A stretch of 32,569 nt of DNA from Methanosphaera cuniculi (GCF_003149675.1 NZ_LWMS01000007.1:1-32569); one strand, 5' to 3'; numbered from the stretch's first letter, positions 1-9,460 are shown. Made by a program: numbers and translations. Notes: a model not told the origin generated them from the letters alone.

Positions 1-77
1 ATATTATATTATTATATATTTTATTTTTATTTTATTTTTTATTTTGTTTTTCTTTGTTTTTTTAAGTTTGTCGTATG

Positions 78-90
78 TTTTAAGTGTATT
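78..90 (-). promoter_or_regulatory. Degenerate mini-ORB
   Basis: TTTTAAGTGTATT matches the reverse complement of the mini-ORB at 10 of 13 positions. Its left context (CGTATGTT) is repeated before the mini-ORB at 3458. Confidence 0.45.
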
Positions 91-210
91 TTTTTGTTAA
101 ACTTTATTTTAATAGTTATTTTCATGTTTCATTGTTTTATTTATGATTTTTTAGGTGTAATACAGTATGATGAATCGTGATGAATTGGGGTTGGGGGTAC
201 TCTCTCGTGA

Positions 211-223
211 GTTACACTTGCAA
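211..223 (+). promoter_or_regulatory. Mini-ORB (Orc1/Cdc6 binding motif)
   Basis: GTTACACTTGCAA matches the mini-ORB at 11 of 13 positions. A G-rich patch lies 14 bases to its left, reminiscent of the G-string of full-length archaeal ORBs. Confidence 0.65.
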
Positions 224-303
224 TCTATGACCCTCTCTCTTAGTATATATACTAATGAATGACAAATATAAAAATGTGACGTTAAAATTCTACAAAAGTT
301 ATA

Positions 304-316
304 TTTCAAGTGTAAA
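304..316 (-). promoter_or_regulatory. Mini-ORB, exact match
   Basis: TTTCAAGTGTAAA is the exact reverse complement of the Methanothermobacter mini-ORB consensus, 13 of 13. It sits at the left border of the most AT-rich stretch. Confidence 0.75.
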
Positions 317-650
317 ATTATTAATTTTTAATAGATTAAAATAAAAAAATTAACTATTTTCTATTGTAATTTACTAAAATATTGCTTTATTAAATTATTT
401 AAATTATTTACAATTTTTTTAAAAATTATTTTTAAAATTAAATCTATTTTTATTGTTTATTTTAAATTTATAATTTTATTTATCTTTATTTATTTTTTAT
501 AATTTTTTATATTCTTTATTTAATAATTTTATTTGATTATTTTTAAAATAAATTATTAACATATCTTTAATGTAACATCATAAATCACTTGTAAATTGTA
601 AGTTTATGTGCTACATTTTTTATATTATAAAAAAGATAATGAGTATTATA

Positions 651-663
651 TTTTCACTTGTAA
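651..663 (+). promoter_or_regulatory. Mini-ORB, left half of an inverted pair
   Basis: TTTTCACTTGTAA matches at 11 of 13 positions. It faces the motif at 672 across 8 bases, so the two form an inverted pair just upstream of orc1/cdc6. A weaker CACTTG core also lies at 586-591. Confidence 0.6.
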
Positions 664-671
664 TAATAGAG

Positions 672-684
672 TTTCAAGTGCAAA
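672..684 (-). promoter_or_regulatory. Mini-ORB, right half of an inverted pair
   Basis: TTTCAAGTGCAAA matches the reverse complement of the mini-ORB at 12 of 13 positions. It lies about 100 bases before the orc1/cdc6 start codon, so binding here could also control that gene (inference). Confidence 0.65.
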
Positions 685-787
685 ACTCATAACATAATAT
701 TAAACAAAAATGGTATCCTCACCACATAAAATAAAATTAAGCTACTAATTAAAAAAAAAATGAAAAAATAATAATAAGAGGTAATAC

Positions 788-1939
788 ATGAATATATTTC
801 AAAAATTAGATGAAAAAGAAACCATCTTTAAAACCAAAGAATATTTGGATCATAGATTTATCCCAGAAACTCTACCTCACAGAAACGAACAAATTGAGTC
901 AATAGCAAAATATTGGGTTGAAGCACTAAATAATATTACACCACCGGATATAACATTATATGGTAAAACAGGGACTGGAAAAACATCAGCAACACTATAT
1001 GCAAAAAAACAACTCGAAGAAATTGCCTCAGAAAGAAATCTTAACATAAGAATAGAATACCTACGTTGCACAGACTTTAACACAGAATACCAGATACTAG
1101 CACAACTATGTCAAAAACTAGGAAAACCAGTACCTTTTAGAGGATGGACAAAAGCTGAGGTTGTAAATACATTCAGAAGTCTATTTACAAAAAATGTTCT
1201 AGGAAAAGATATGATACTTATTGTAATATTAGATGAAATTGATGTAGTACTAAAAAATGATGGAGATAGCATACTCTACACTTTAACTCGAACTGATAAT
1301 GTTGCAATAACATCAATAAGTAACTATGTAGACTTTAAAAAATTCATAAAACCTAAAGTAAAAAGCAGTCTACGTGATCGTGAAATAGTATTTCCACCAT
1401 ATAATGCAGCACAACTACAAGATATCCTAAAAGAAAGATCACAACTATCATTTAAAGAAGGAGTAATATCAAGTGGAGTACTTTCATATTGTGCAGCACT
1501 TGCAGCAAAAGAAGAAGGAGATGCACGATATGCACTAGATCTTCTTAAAACATCAGGTGAAATAGCAGATGAAATAGGAGCAAGTGAAGTAAATCGAAAC
1601 TTTGTAGAAGAAGCAAAAGATCGTATAGAACACAATAAAATATATGATGTAATTGTAACACTACCAATACAACAACAAAGAGTACTTGAAACAATTAAAG
1701 ATCTAACTGAGAAAAAAAAGGAAATAACCTCAGGAAAACTATATGAATCATACCAAAAACTAGCAAAATCAGATGCAGTATCATACAGACGACTATTTGA
1801 CTTTGTAAATGAACTTGAAATGCTAGGACTCATATCAACAAATACCATCTCACGAGGACGAGGACGAGGACGAACCAACATAATTACACTACAATGTGAT
1901 ACTGATTTAATTGATAAGGCATTACAATTTAAAACATAA
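788..1939 (+). CDS. cdc6: Orc1/Cdc6-type replication initiator
   Basis: An AAA+ initiator that recognises origin ORB sites and helps load the MCM helicase. The 383-residue protein has a Walker A motif GKTGTGKT at about residues 59-66, a Walker B DEID at 149-152, a sensor-2 region with the Arg of [10 protein letters not shown] near 242, and a C-terminal winged-helix domain (about 300-375) for DNA binding. The length fits archaeal Orc1/Cdc6. A GAGGT ribosome site at 778-782 supports the ATG at 788. The gene follows the ORB-bearing AT-rich region, as is typical of an archaeal origin, and a mini-ORB pair about 100 bases upstream suggests autoregulation (inference). A short run of GRGRGR near residue 360 is a local curiosity. 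Confidence 0.95.
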   Translation: MNIFQKLDEKETIFKTKEYLDHRFIPETLPHRNEQIESIAKYWVEALNNITPPDITLYGKTGTGKTSATLYAKKQLEEIASERNLNIRIEYLRCTDFNTEYQILAQLCQKLGKPVPFRGWTKAEVVNTFRSLFTKNVLGKDMILIVILDEIDVVLKNDGDSILYTLTRTDNVAITSISNYVDFKKFIKPKVKSSLRDREIVFPPYNAAQLQDILKERSQLSFKEGVISSGVLSYCAALAAKEEGDARYALDLLKTSGEIADEIGASEVNRNFVEEAKDRIEHNKIYDVIVTLPIQQQRVLETIKDLTEKKKEITSGKLYESYQKLAKSDAVSYRRLFDFVNELEMLGLISTNTISRGRGRGRTNIITLQCDTDLIDKALQFKT

Positions 1940-1940
1940 A

Positions 1941-1973
1941 CACCCTTTCCTCTTTTTTTTTAATCTTTTTTTC
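1941..1973 (+). terminator. Candidate terminator of orc1/cdc6
   Basis: Immediately after the stop codon a C-rich patch (CACCCTTTCCTC) runs into two oligo-T tracts. The same C-then-T signature recurs after many genes in this window. The rest of the gap up to 2271 is AT-rich; it holds a TATA-like TTTATATATT near 2240, close in front of the next gene, and nothing else that I can recognise. Confidence 0.5.
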
Positions 1974-2271
1974 TATACTTAAAATTAAACTTTAGTTAAA
2001 CTATTTTTTATTTTTTATCTTTAAAATTAAACTAAAACTAACTATTTAATCCTAAAATCTGAATTTAACTAGAAAAATATACATTTTTTAACCTTAATAA
2101 TAAATATTAAAAAAAATACATTATAATATCAACCAATTATAACTAAAAAAAATAGGTGAAAAAAAAATATAATAATAAAAAAAATAAAAGTAGTGCAAAG
2201 AAAGAATTTAAAAGAAAGAACTATTTTTAGAAAAAATTTTTTATATATTCAAAATTAATGAGGAATTACTA

Positions 2272-3369
2272 ATGATAAGTTTAGTAGGAATAGGTTCAAA
2301 AAGAGAACTAATAACACTTAAAGCTGTAGATGTAATACGAGATGCGGATGTAATAATAGCATATAGTCCATACCTTGATCACATAGAAGATCTACTTGAA
2401 GGAAAAGAAGTATATCGTCGTGGAATGGGAGATGAAATGGATCGTGTAGAACTTGCAATAGAAAAAGAAAAAGAAGGAAATAAAGTTGCAATCATAAGCT
2501 CAGGAGATCCTGGAATATATGGAATGGCAAATGTATACTTCCAAATAATAGATAAATATAGTGATCTTGAATTTGAAGTAATACCAGGAGTAACAGCAGC
2601 AACTTATGCTGCAAGTGCACTTGGAGCACCATTACATGATCTTGCAATAATAAGTTTAAGTAATCTTCTAACACCACTTGATGAAATTGAACGTAAAATA
2701 GAACATGCAGCAGTTGCTGATATGATTATTGCATTTTATAATCCAAAAAGTAAAACTAGAACAGAGCCATTTGAACGTGCATGTGAAATATTAAATGAAA
2801 ATCGTAACCCTGAAGTACCTGTTGGAATTGTAAAAACAGAAGGTGAAGATACAATAGTAGAACTATGCAAACTTAAAGATCTTAAAGATCAAGATATTCA
2901 CATGACAACTACAATAATTGTTGGAAATTCACTTACATATGTAAAAAAAGGTAAAATGATAACACCACGTGGATATAAAATAAATGCTACACTTCCACCA
3001 CAAACAGAGGAATTCTATGATAGATTCTTTAATGGTGATATACAAATAGGTCCTAACCTTGAATGTGAATACTTCGCATGTCATAATGGTGAGGAAAGTT
3101 GTACATTCTGTTATTGTCCATTCTATCCATGTGGAGATGGTTCAACAAATGGTTCATGGATAACAGATAAAAATGTATGGAACTGTAAAGATTGTAACTG
3201 GATACATAAAGATGTTGTAGTAGATGAAGTTCTTCCATATGTAAAAGAAAATATTAAATGTATGGATGACTTTGATCGTAAGAAGAAAGATTTACTAAAA
3301 CTAAGACGATCTGTAATATATAAAACACGTAATGCTGAATATAATCGTTGTTTTGATGATGAAGAATAA
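2272..3369 (+). CDS. cbiH: Precorrin-3B/cobalt-precorrin-3 C17-methyltransferase fused to a Cys-rich domain
   Basis: Enzyme of corrin ring synthesis that methylates C17 and contracts the ring on the way to cobamides, which methanogens need for their corrinoid methyltransferases. Residues 1 to about 240 are a typical SAM-dependent tetrapyrrole methylase: N-terminal VGIGS, then SSGDPGIYGMA, then VIPGVTAATYAA, then AFYNPKS. The C-terminal part (about 260-335) holds some ten cysteines in CxxC-like clusters (CTFCYCPFYPCGDG, then CKDCNW). It resembles the small Cys-rich domain (CPC type) attached to cobalamin genes in methanogens, so it may bind a metal or an Fe-S cluster (inference). The 365 residues are well above the roughly 250 of a plain CbiH, owing to this fusion. 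GAGG at 2260-2263 fits the ATG at 2272. Confidence 0.9.
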   Translation: MISLVGIGSKRELITLKAVDVIRDADVIIAYSPYLDHIEDLLEGKEVYRRGMGDEMDRVELAIEKEKEGNKVAIISSGDPGIYGMANVYFQIIDKYSDLEFEVIPGVTAATYAASALGAPLHDLAIISLSNLLTPLDEIERKIEHAAVADMIIAFYNPKSKTRTEPFERACEILNENRNPEVPVGIVKTEGEDTIVELCKLKDLKDQDIHMTTTIIVGNSLTYVKKGKMITPRGYKINATLPPQTEEFYDRFFNGDIQIGPNLECEYFACHNGEESCTFCYCPFYPCGDGSTNGSWITDKNVWNCKDCNWIHKDVVVDEVLPYVKENIKCMDDFDRKKKDLLKLRRSVIYKTRNAEYNRCFDDEE

Positions 3370-3400
3370 CTTATTTTTTTTTCATTTTTCAGATGTTAAT

Positions 3401-3421
3401 TCCCCACCCACTTTTTTTTTA
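3401..3421 (+). terminator. Candidate terminator of cbiH
   Basis: A C-rich patch (CCCCACCCAC) is followed by ten T residues shortly after the cbiH stop codon. Confidence 0.5.
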
Positions 3422-3457
3422 TAGTAATATTTTTTTTAGACTCTTATTAAACGTATG

Positions 3458-3470
3458 TTGCAAGTGTATA
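3458..3470 (-). promoter_or_regulatory. Mini-ORB downstream of cbiH
   Basis: TTGCAAGTGTATA matches the reverse complement of the mini-ORB at 11 of 13 positions. The preceding CGTATGTT is shared with the motif at 78 on the far side of orc1/cdc6. The gap 3370-3794 otherwise holds terminator-like tracts and no gene that I can see. Confidence 0.6.
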
Positions 3471-3483
3471 ATTTACTCATATA

Positions 3484-3496
3484 TTGCAAGTGTAAA
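3484..3496 (-). promoter_or_regulatory. Mini-ORB downstream of cbiH
   Basis: TTGCAAGTGTAAA matches the reverse complement of the mini-ORB at 12 of 13 positions. It is in the same orientation as the copy at 3458, 26 bases away start to start. Confidence 0.65.
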
Positions 3497-3575
3497 TGAG
3501 TTATTAAGTTTATTTTTTTTTTATAAGAAATAGTAAAATTTAGGTAAAAATAATTTAATTTTAAAATCAAAGAAG

Positions 3576-3603
3576 ATTTTTGGGTGGTGAGTAAAAAGGG
3601 GGG
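3576..3603 (-). terminator. Candidate terminator of the minus-strand gene at 3795-4373
   Basis: On the minus strand a C6T5 tract is followed by ACTCACCACCC and another T run. The 16-mer at 3583-3598 is repeated exactly at 24203-24218, also behind a minus-strand gene. Confidence 0.4.
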
Positions 3604-3794
3604 TTTAATAGAATGTTAGTTTTTAAACATTTACATTAAAGTTATGGCTTTCTAATTTAGTGTAAGAGGTTTTGTCTATTTTTAATTAAAATAATAATAT
3701 TGAATATGATAGTAATCATAACTAAGAGTAATGACTGTAAAATTATTTTCCTATCATACTAATTATTATTTTTTAAAGGACCGTTAGATTAATA

Positions 3795-4373
3795 TTAGTT
3801 ATTTTTAGAATATGATGATGTAAGATCATATAAGTTATATGAACATTCAGGTTTTATATCATATTTAGAAATAATATCCTTTTTTATTGATGTTATCGGT
3901 CTTTTTTTTTGTTGATTATATTCTTCCTTAGTAATTAACATCTGGAAATACTTTTTTGGAATCTTATATATTTTAAAGCTTCCATTGAATTCTATGTCAC
4001 AATAGAAGTCAATAAAGTACAGTTCGTCCCAACTTAGGTTAGGATCAAACGATGTTATATCTTCTTTGACATTAGTTGAAATAATTTCAATTGTTTTTTG
4101 CGTTAGTGGGTTATAACAATCAAAATCTTTATAGGCTTTGCTTATGTTTTTTATATTGTTACATCTCCAACAATTATTAACTAGACAAAAAAGAAGTTCA
4201 CTAAATTCTGACAGACAGACTCTTCCACATTTGAATTCATCTAATAGTTCAATTAAGTCAAACCATTTTTCGTAAATTTGAATGAAATAATCTAAATCAG
4301 ATGGTTCAGGTATGGTTACATCTGCCAGGTAACTTTTATTATCTACCATAATTTCATGCTGTTTTACTAACAT
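3795..4373 (-). CDS. Orphan protein resembling a Bsp6I-like type II restriction endonuclease
   Basis: 192 residues with no signal peptide or membrane segment. The central part (about residues 85-140) reads like the catalytic core of small PD-(D/E)xK restriction enzymes of the Bsp6I kind: an Asp (FDCYNP), a beta-strand with Glu (TIEIIST), then DITSFDP and WDELYFIDF, then GSFKIYKIP. In that family, as I remember it, the strand normally carries E-x-K. Here the Lys position appears to be Ile, so the active site may be altered or lost. No DNA methyltransferase is nearby, which is unusual for a working restriction enzyme. A TATA-like ATTATATATT lies near 4400. The family assignment rests on recalled motif similarity only; this could be an unrelated hypothetical protein. 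Confidence 0.5.
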   Translation of the reverse strand: MLVKQHEIMVDNKSYLADVTIPEPSDLDYFIQIYEKWFDLIELLDEFKCGRVCLSEFSELLFCLVNNCWRCNNIKNISKAYKDFDCYNPLTQKTIEIISTNVKEDITSFDPNLSWDELYFIDFYCDIEFNGSFKIYKIPKKYFQMLITKEEYNQQKKRPITSIKKDIISKYDIKPECSYNLYDLTSSYSKNN

Positions 4374-4620
4374 ATATACTACTCTTCATTGTGTTAATAT
4401 ATAATGCTATTTAGAATATAAAAGTCATTTTAAATATTTATAATTTTTTCATTAAAGTATCATTTATTTATTGATTATGGGATGATACTAAAAATGATTA
4501 AATTTATTATAATGATAATTTTATATTCTAATGATAATTTATGTTTTTTAGTAAATATAATAATATCTATAAAAAAACTTAAAAGTATATGGAATAAAAA
4601 TCTACTTTATTTTAAAAAGT

Positions 4621-4652
4621 TTTTAAAAAAAATAAAATGTTAGAGGGAGGTT
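4621..4652 (-). terminator. Candidate terminator of lysA-dapF
   Basis: On the minus strand, just after the dapF stop, CCTCCCTCTAAC is followed by T-rich tracts ending in eight T residues. Confidence 0.45.
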
Positions 4653-4664
4653 ATGATGTTAAAC

Positions 4665-5546
4665 TTATAATTCAACGTTCATACTTGCTTCATATACAGT
4701 TACAGCACGACCTTCCATTGTAGCTGTAAGGTAATCATCATGATCTGTAATTGTAATATCAAGATCTCCACCTGAAAGATGTGCATGTACATGATCAGCT
4801 AATAATCCTGTTTTATATCCTAGAAGTACACAAGTGGTTGTTCCAGTTCCACATGCATAGGTAAATCCTGCTCCACGTTCCCATGTTAGAATGTTTATTT
4901 CATCAGGTGTTATAATATTTACAAAGTGTACATTAACTTTTTCTGGGAATGCTTCATGTGTTTCAATACGTGGACCATAGAAGTCTAAGTCTATATCATC
5001 AATGTTTACATCAGTAAAACATACTGCATGTGGGTTTCCTACACTTGCAGCATTCATGATAACTGTTTCATCTTCTACTACTATTTCTTCATTGATAAAT
5101 TCATCAGTATTACCACTAGGAGCAATTGCTGGAATATCTTCAGGTTTAAAGTATCCTCGTCCCATGTCTATTTGAATACTTGTAACTTCATCATTTTCAT
5201 CTACAGTAAGTCTTGCTTCTTTTATATCTTCCATGGTTTCAATTTGCATGGTTGTTTTTTTAACTATGTCATTATCATATACATATTTTGCAAGACATCT
5301 GATACCATTTCCACACATTTCAGCTTCACTTCCATCACTGTTAAATATACGGAATTTAACATCTGCTTTGTCTGATTTACATGCGAATATTACACCATCA
5401 GCTCCCACATTGAATCTACGTGTACAGATAGTATCAGATAATGGTGTTTTCATATCTTCATCAATAACTGTTTCTTTTGTTTCATTTATTACTATGTAGT
5501 CATTTCCTAGTGCATGCATTTTTGTAAATTGTATTTCTTTATTCAT
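4665..5546 (-). CDS. dapF: Diaminopimelate epimerase
   Basis: Converts LL- to meso-diaminopimelate, a cofactor-free step of lysine synthesis in the cytoplasm. The 293-residue protein shows both halves of the family fold with their catalytic cysteines: EMCGNGIRC (Cys about 78) and [10 protein letters not shown] (Cys about 232), plus the N-terminal [10 protein letters not shown] and the substrate-contacting NPHAVCF and ERGAGFT. Length is normal for DapF. Its ATG overlaps the lysA stop in an ATGA quartet, so the two genes are almost certainly co-transcribed and translationally coupled. The order lysA then dapF matches two consecutive pathway steps taken in reverse. Confidence 0.96.
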   Translation of the reverse strand: MNKEIQFTKMHALGNDYIVINETKETVIDEDMKTPLSDTICTRRFNVGADGVIFACKSDKADVKFRIFNSDGSEAEMCGNGIRCLAKYVYDNDIVKKTTMQIETMEDIKEARLTVDENDEVTSIQIDMGRGYFKPEDIPAIAPSGNTDEFINEEIVVEDETVIMNAASVGNPHAVCFTDVNIDDIDLDFYGPRIETHEAFPEKVNVHFVNIITPDEINILTWERGAGFTYACGTGTTTCVLLGYKTGLLADHVHAHLSGGDLDITITDHDDYLTATMEGRAVTVYEASMNVEL

Positions 5547-6841
5547 TTTAATAACCTTATTGGGACAACTTGACCATTAAATAGGTCGCTGAAATTTTCT
5601 CGTCTACGTATTACATCTACTTGTTCTTTATTTACCATCACTTCTGCTGGTCTTGGTCTTGAGTTGTACTGGGATGCCATACTAAAAGCATATGCTCCAG
5701 CATTAAGAATTGCAAGTAGATCTCCTTCTTTAAGTTCTGGCATTGGTCTATCTCGTGCAAATAGATCTCCTGATTCACATAGATCTCCTGCTATGTCTAT
5801 TTGTTGTGTATCTGCTGCATTCATGTTGTTTGCTACTACTATATGATGGTATGATCCATACATTGTTGGTCTTAGTAGTGTTCCAAATCCACAGTCAACA
5901 CCTGCAAATTTACGATAGCTTTCTTTAATTGTGTTAACACGTGTAAGTAGAACTTCTGCATTTCCTACTATGAAACGTCCTGGTTCAACATACATTTCTG
6001 GTCTTCCCATATCATATTCATCAAGTTTTTCTGTGAAGAGATTTATGATATCTGTTGTGAATTTTTCAAGATCTAATGGTTCTTCTGAAGGTTCATATGG
6101 TATTCCAAATCCTCCACCAAAGTCTAGGAATTTAAAGTCTACTCCTACATCTGTATGTACTTTTCCTGCTATGTTCATCATAGTTTCTACAGCTAGCATG
6201 AATGGTTCTGATTCTAGAATTTCAGATCCAATGTGTGAGTGCATTCCAACAGGTTTAAATCCAAGATCTATTGCTTTTTGATATACTTCTACTGCTTCAT
6301 CTTCACGAATTCCAAATTTACTTTTTGGACCTCCAGTAATACAGTGTTCATGATGTCCTGCTTCTACCATTGGATTTACACGAATTGATATTTCTTTACC
6401 TTCTGTACCTTCGATTTTACTTAATCTTTCTAGTGCTGATATACTATCAAGATTTATCATTACACCTGCTTTGTGTGCATATTCTAGTTCTTCATTAGTT
6501 ACATTGTTTCCTGTAAATACTATGCGTTCTGGTGTAAATCCTGCAAGAAGTGCTGTGTATATTTCACCAGGTGAAACTGCATCAATGTAGCTTCCTTCTT
6601 CTTCAAGAATTCTTAGTACAGCAAGTGATGTGTTTGCTTTTGCAGCGTAGCACATGTGTAATTTTGAGTATTTTTCACTAAATGCATTGTATAGTTTTTG
6701 GTAATTGTTTCGTACTTTTTGTTCATCTATTACATATAGTGGTGTTCCATATTTTTCTGCAATATCATTTGCATCAACATCACCAATATATAAGTGGTCA
6801 TGTTCTACTTTTAGGTTGAATTTATCGTTTATGTTTATCAT
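5543..6841 (-). CDS. lysA: Diaminopimelate decarboxylase
   Basis: PLP-dependent decarboxylation of meso-diaminopimelate to lysine, the last step of the pathway. The alanine-racemase-like barrel carries the PLP lysine in CYAAKANTS (about residue 68), then [16 protein letters not shown] and EPGRFIV. The C-terminal beta domain carries the active-site CESGD. I start it at the ATG at 6841 (432 residues) rather than the TTG at 6850, because the only ribosome-site-like sequence (GGAT at 6851-6854 on the minus strand) lies 9 bases before the ATG and directly abuts the TTG. It is first in an operon with dapF. The gap 6842-7170 holds TATA-like stretches (around 6880) and nothing else recognisable. Confidence 0.95.
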   Translation of the reverse strand: MININDKFNLKVEHDHLYIGDVDANDIAEKYGTPLYVIDEQKVRNNYQKLYNAFSEKYSKLHMCYAAKANTSLAVLRILEEEGSYIDAVSPGEIYTALLAGFTPERIVFTGNNVTNEELEYAHKAGVMINLDSISALERLSKIEGTEGKEISIRVNPMVEAGHHEHCITGGPKSKFGIREDEAVEVYQKAIDLGFKPVGMHSHIGSEILESEPFMLAVETMMNIAGKVHTDVGVDFKFLDFGGGFGIPYEPSEEPLDLEKFTTDIINLFTEKLDEYDMGRPEMYVEPGRFIVGNAEVLLTRVNTIKESYRKFAGVDCGFGTLLRPTMYGSYHHIVVANNMNAADTQQIDIAGDLCESGDLFARDRPMPELKEGDLLAILNAGAYAFSMASQYNSRPRPAEVMVNKEQVDVIRRRENFSDLFNGQVVPIRLLK

Positions 6842-7170
6842 TATTATCAAAATCCAAATTTTAATTCAAAAATATTAAATGGTTTTATATTTAATTCATA
6901 TAATTTGTTTTAAAAAAAAATATTCATATCTTTTAAAGTAACATAGAGCAAGAAAATTCTTAATGTTTTTTTTTATTAGATTTTGCCTTCACTACTTCTA
7001 TTGATTAAAAAAAAAGTTCTTTTTTATAACTATGATTTTTATTATTTATAAATTTTATTGAAAATTTAGGCTTAACGAAAAATTTAATAAAAAATAGTAG
7101 TATTATATTTGGTAAGTTAAAATAAGTTATTATCTCAAAAAAAATAGCTTTAAATTTATCTTTAAAAGTA

Positions 7171-7246
7171 CGAGCCCGGGGGGATTTGAACCCCCGATCT
7201 TGGGATCCGAAGTCCCACGTCATAATCCTGGCTAGACTACGAGCCC
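7171..7246 (-). tRNA. tRNA-Arg (anticodon UCG)
   Basis: A 76-base cloverleaf. The acceptor GGGCTCG pairs with CGGGCTC, with two G-U wobbles. The D-arm stem is GTC/GAC. The anticodon stem TGGGA/TCCCA encloses loop CTTCGGA with anticodon TCG (7208-7210). The T arm is GGGGG-TTCAAAT-CCCCC. The discriminator is G, and CCA is not encoded. Anticodon UCG reads the arginine codon CGA. An A/T-only TATA-like promoter stretch lies just upstream, around 7255-7275. Confidence 0.93.
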
Positions 7247-7589
7247 ACTTTTATATTAATATATATTATAACTTCTACTATATTATACTTTTTATTATAT
7301 TTTTTAATAAATATGGATAAAAATGTGTTATGTCCATAAAATTTATTTATATTTTTATATAAAGATAACTATATAATAAATAAATTATTTTTTCATAAAA
7401 AGAAAGATATAAAAAAAACATTTACAATTTTATTTTTTTTAACTAAATTTAATTTTTTATACTCAAGAAAAATATATGATAATAAAAATCCAGAAAAAGC
7501 AGATGTTTTTTATCTTAATATTAATATAACCTAACGTTTTAGTATGAAAAAAAGGGGAATTAATTAAAAAATTTTTCTTAAAAAAAAGG

Positions 7590-7606
7590 GGATGTATATA
7601 ATATTT
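7590..7606 (+). promoter_or_regulatory. Candidate TATA box of ilvD
   Basis: TATATAATATTTG lies about 60 bases before the ilvD start. That would give a leader of roughly 30 bases containing the ribosome site AAGGAG at 7642-7647. The rest of 7247-7655 is AT-rich and holds two copies of an oligo-A-GGGG motif (about 7555 and 7588) but no gene. Confidence 0.4.
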
Positions 7607-7655
7607 GAAAAATCATATAATCTGGATAAAAAAAAATAAAAAAGGAGCGTAAAAC

Positions 7656-9305
7656 ATGAGAAGTGACAATGTAAAAAAAGGATTAAACCGAACATCACAC
7701 AGATCACTACTAAGAGCATGTGGACTAGATGATGATGATATGAAAAAACCATTCATAGGAATAGCAAACAGTTACACAGATGTAGTACCAGGACACATGC
7801 ACCTAAAAGACTTAGTGGAAGTTGTAAAAGAAGAAGTACTAAAAAATGGTGGAATACCATTTGAATTTGACACAATGGCAGTATGTGATGGAATAGCAAT
7901 GAACCATGAAGGAATGAGATACTCACTACCATCACGTGAAATAATAGCAAACACAGTAGAAAGTATGGCAATGGCACATCAATTTGATGCACTAATACTA
8001 ATGCCAACATGTGATAAAGTAGTACCGGGAATGCTCATGGCAGCAGCAAGACTAAACATACCAGCAATAGTAATAACTGGTGGACCTATGATGCCAGGAA
8101 AACTAAATGGTGAAGTTATAGACTTCATTAACGTAACTGAAGCTGTAGGTGCAGTACAATCAGGTAAAATGTCAGAAGAAGAATTATATGAACTTGAATG
8201 TGCAGCATGTCCAGGACCTGGATCATGTGCAGGACTTTTCACAGCAAACACAATGGCATGTCTAACTGAAACACTTGGAATGAGTCTTCCAGGATGTGCA
8301 ACAGCACACGCTGTAAGTGATCATAAAGTAGAAGTAGCACGTCAATCAGCAAAACAAATCTTCAAATTACTTGAAGATGACATAAAACCATCAGATATAC
8401 TAACACAAGAAGCATTTGAAAATGCAATAATAGTAGATCTAGCATTAGGTGGATCAACCAACACAACACTACACATACCAGCAATAGCAAATGAAGTAGA
8501 TGATGTTGATGTTACAATTGACCTATTTGATAAATTAAGTCACCAAATACCATACATCTGCAGTATCCGTCCAGGAGGACACAATCACATGATAGATGTG
8601 GAAAATGCAGGTGGAATACCTGGTGTAATGAAAAACCTTGAAAGTTTAATGCACACAGATTGTATGACAGTAACAGCAGAAACTGTAAAAGAAAACCTAG
8701 AAGATGTATGTGATGTAAACTATGATGTAATACACACAATAGAAGAACCAGTACGAGATGAAGGTGGAATTGCAGTACTATACGGAAATGTTGCACCAAA
8801 TGGATGTGTAATAAAACAAGGAGCAGTAAATGAAGATATGCTAGTACATTCAGGTCCATGTAAAGTATTTAACTCAGAAGAAGAAGCAGTAGTAGCTATT
8901 GAAAATGATGAAATAATAGATGGTGATGTTGTAGTAATAAGATATGAAGGACCAAAAGGTGGACCAGGTATGCGTGAAATGCTCAACCCTACAGCTGCAA
9001 TCATGGGACGAGAACTATTCCACGTAGCATTAATAACAGATGGAAGATTCTCAGGTGGAAGTCGTGGACCATGTGTAGGACACATATCACCTGAAGCTGC
9101 AGCAGGTGGACCTATTGGTGCAATAAAAGATGGAGATATTGTATCAATTAACGTACCTGAACGTACAATAAACCTAGAAGTTGATGATGCAGAAATACAA
9201 GAACGTCTTAAAGATGTAAAACCTGTAGAACGTAACCTTAAAGGATGGCTAAGACAGTACCAACAACTAGCAACAAGTGCTGATAAAGGAGCAGTACTTA
9301 AATAA
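7656..9305 (+). CDS. ilvD: Dihydroxy-acid dehydratase
   Basis: Dehydrates 2,3-dihydroxy acids to 2-keto acids in isoleucine, valine and pantothenate synthesis, using an Fe-S cluster and Mg. The 549 residues are the normal archaeal IlvD length. Cluster and active-site landmarks are [10 protein letters not shown] (Cys 119), [11 protein letters not shown] (Cys 191), the [11 protein letters not shown] loop and the C-terminal [15 protein letters not shown] segment. A strong AAGGAG site precedes the ATG. The gene stands alone, with a C-then-T terminator behind it, and no other ilv genes are in view. Confidence 0.97.
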   Translation: MRSDNVKKGLNRTSHRSLLRACGLDDDDMKKPFIGIANSYTDVVPGHMHLKDLVEVVKEEVLKNGGIPFEFDTMAVCDGIAMNHEGMRYSLPSREIIANTVESMAMAHQFDALILMPTCDKVVPGMLMAAARLNIPAIVITGGPMMPGKLNGEVIDFINVTEAVGAVQSGKMSEEELYELECAACPGPGSCAGLFTANTMACLTETLGMSLPGCATAHAVSDHKVEVARQSAKQIFKLLEDDIKPSDILTQEAFENAIIVDLALGGSTNTTLHIPAIANEVDDVDVTIDLFDKLSHQIPYICSIRPGGHNHMIDVENAGGIPGVMKNLESLMHTDCMTVTAETVKENLEDVCDVNYDVIHTIEEPVRDEGGIAVLYGNVAPNGCVIKQGAVNEDMLVHSGPCKVFNSEEEAVVAIENDEIIDGDVVVIRYEGPKGGPGMREMLNPTAAIMGRELFHVALITDGRFSGGSRGPCVGHISPEAAAGGPIGAIKDGDIVSINVPERTINLEVDDAEIQERLKDVKPVERNLKGWLRQYQQLATSADKGAVLK

Positions 9306-9342
9306 AACTAGAATTACTCATAATAAGAAGGCTAATTACTTA

Positions 9343-9371
9343 ACCACCCCTTTAATATCCATTTTTTTTTA
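9343..9371 (+). terminator. Candidate terminator of ilvD
   Basis: ACCACCCCTTT is followed, after a short gap, by a run of nine T residues. Confidence 0.45.
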
Positions 9372-9460
9372 TTTACATATTTTTTTTTAAAAATTGTAGA
9401 AAAAAACCAAAAAAAATCCTTAAATTTTAGGAATTATAAAAAGGAGGTGTAAAATCTAAA

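Larger units (their letters stand above)
1..787. other. Probable replication origin region (non-coding)
   Basis: No gene is visible here. The stretch from about 300 to 560 is almost pure A/T and would serve as an easily melted element. Scattered through the region are copies of a CACTTG-centred motif in both orientations that matches the mini-ORB of Methanothermobacter Cdc6-1 (TTTACACTTGAAA, recalled from the literature). A G-rich patch (187-197) lies just left of the copy at 211. The orc1/cdc6 gene follows directly, which is the usual archaeal oriC layout. Seen directly: base composition and motifs. Inferred: origin activity. Confidence 0.8.

Noticed and set aside
1324-1881. 185-residue reading frame opposite orc1/cdc6
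   Set aside because: Ser-rich antisense shadow of a clearly identified gene.
4374-4664. Possible small gene or RNA between the endonuclease-like gene and dapF
   Set aside because: Only A/T-rich sequence with stops in all frames and no stable stem that I could find by eye.
6842-6850. TTG at 6850 as lysA start
   Set aside because: The ribosome-site-like GGAT abuts it directly and is well spaced for the ATG at 6841.
7005-7223. 72-residue minus-strand reading frame
   Set aside because: It runs through the tRNA-Arg gene and has no independent support.
8720-9085. 121-residue reading frame opposite ilvD
   Set aside because: Antisense shadow of the conserved C-terminal half of IlvD.
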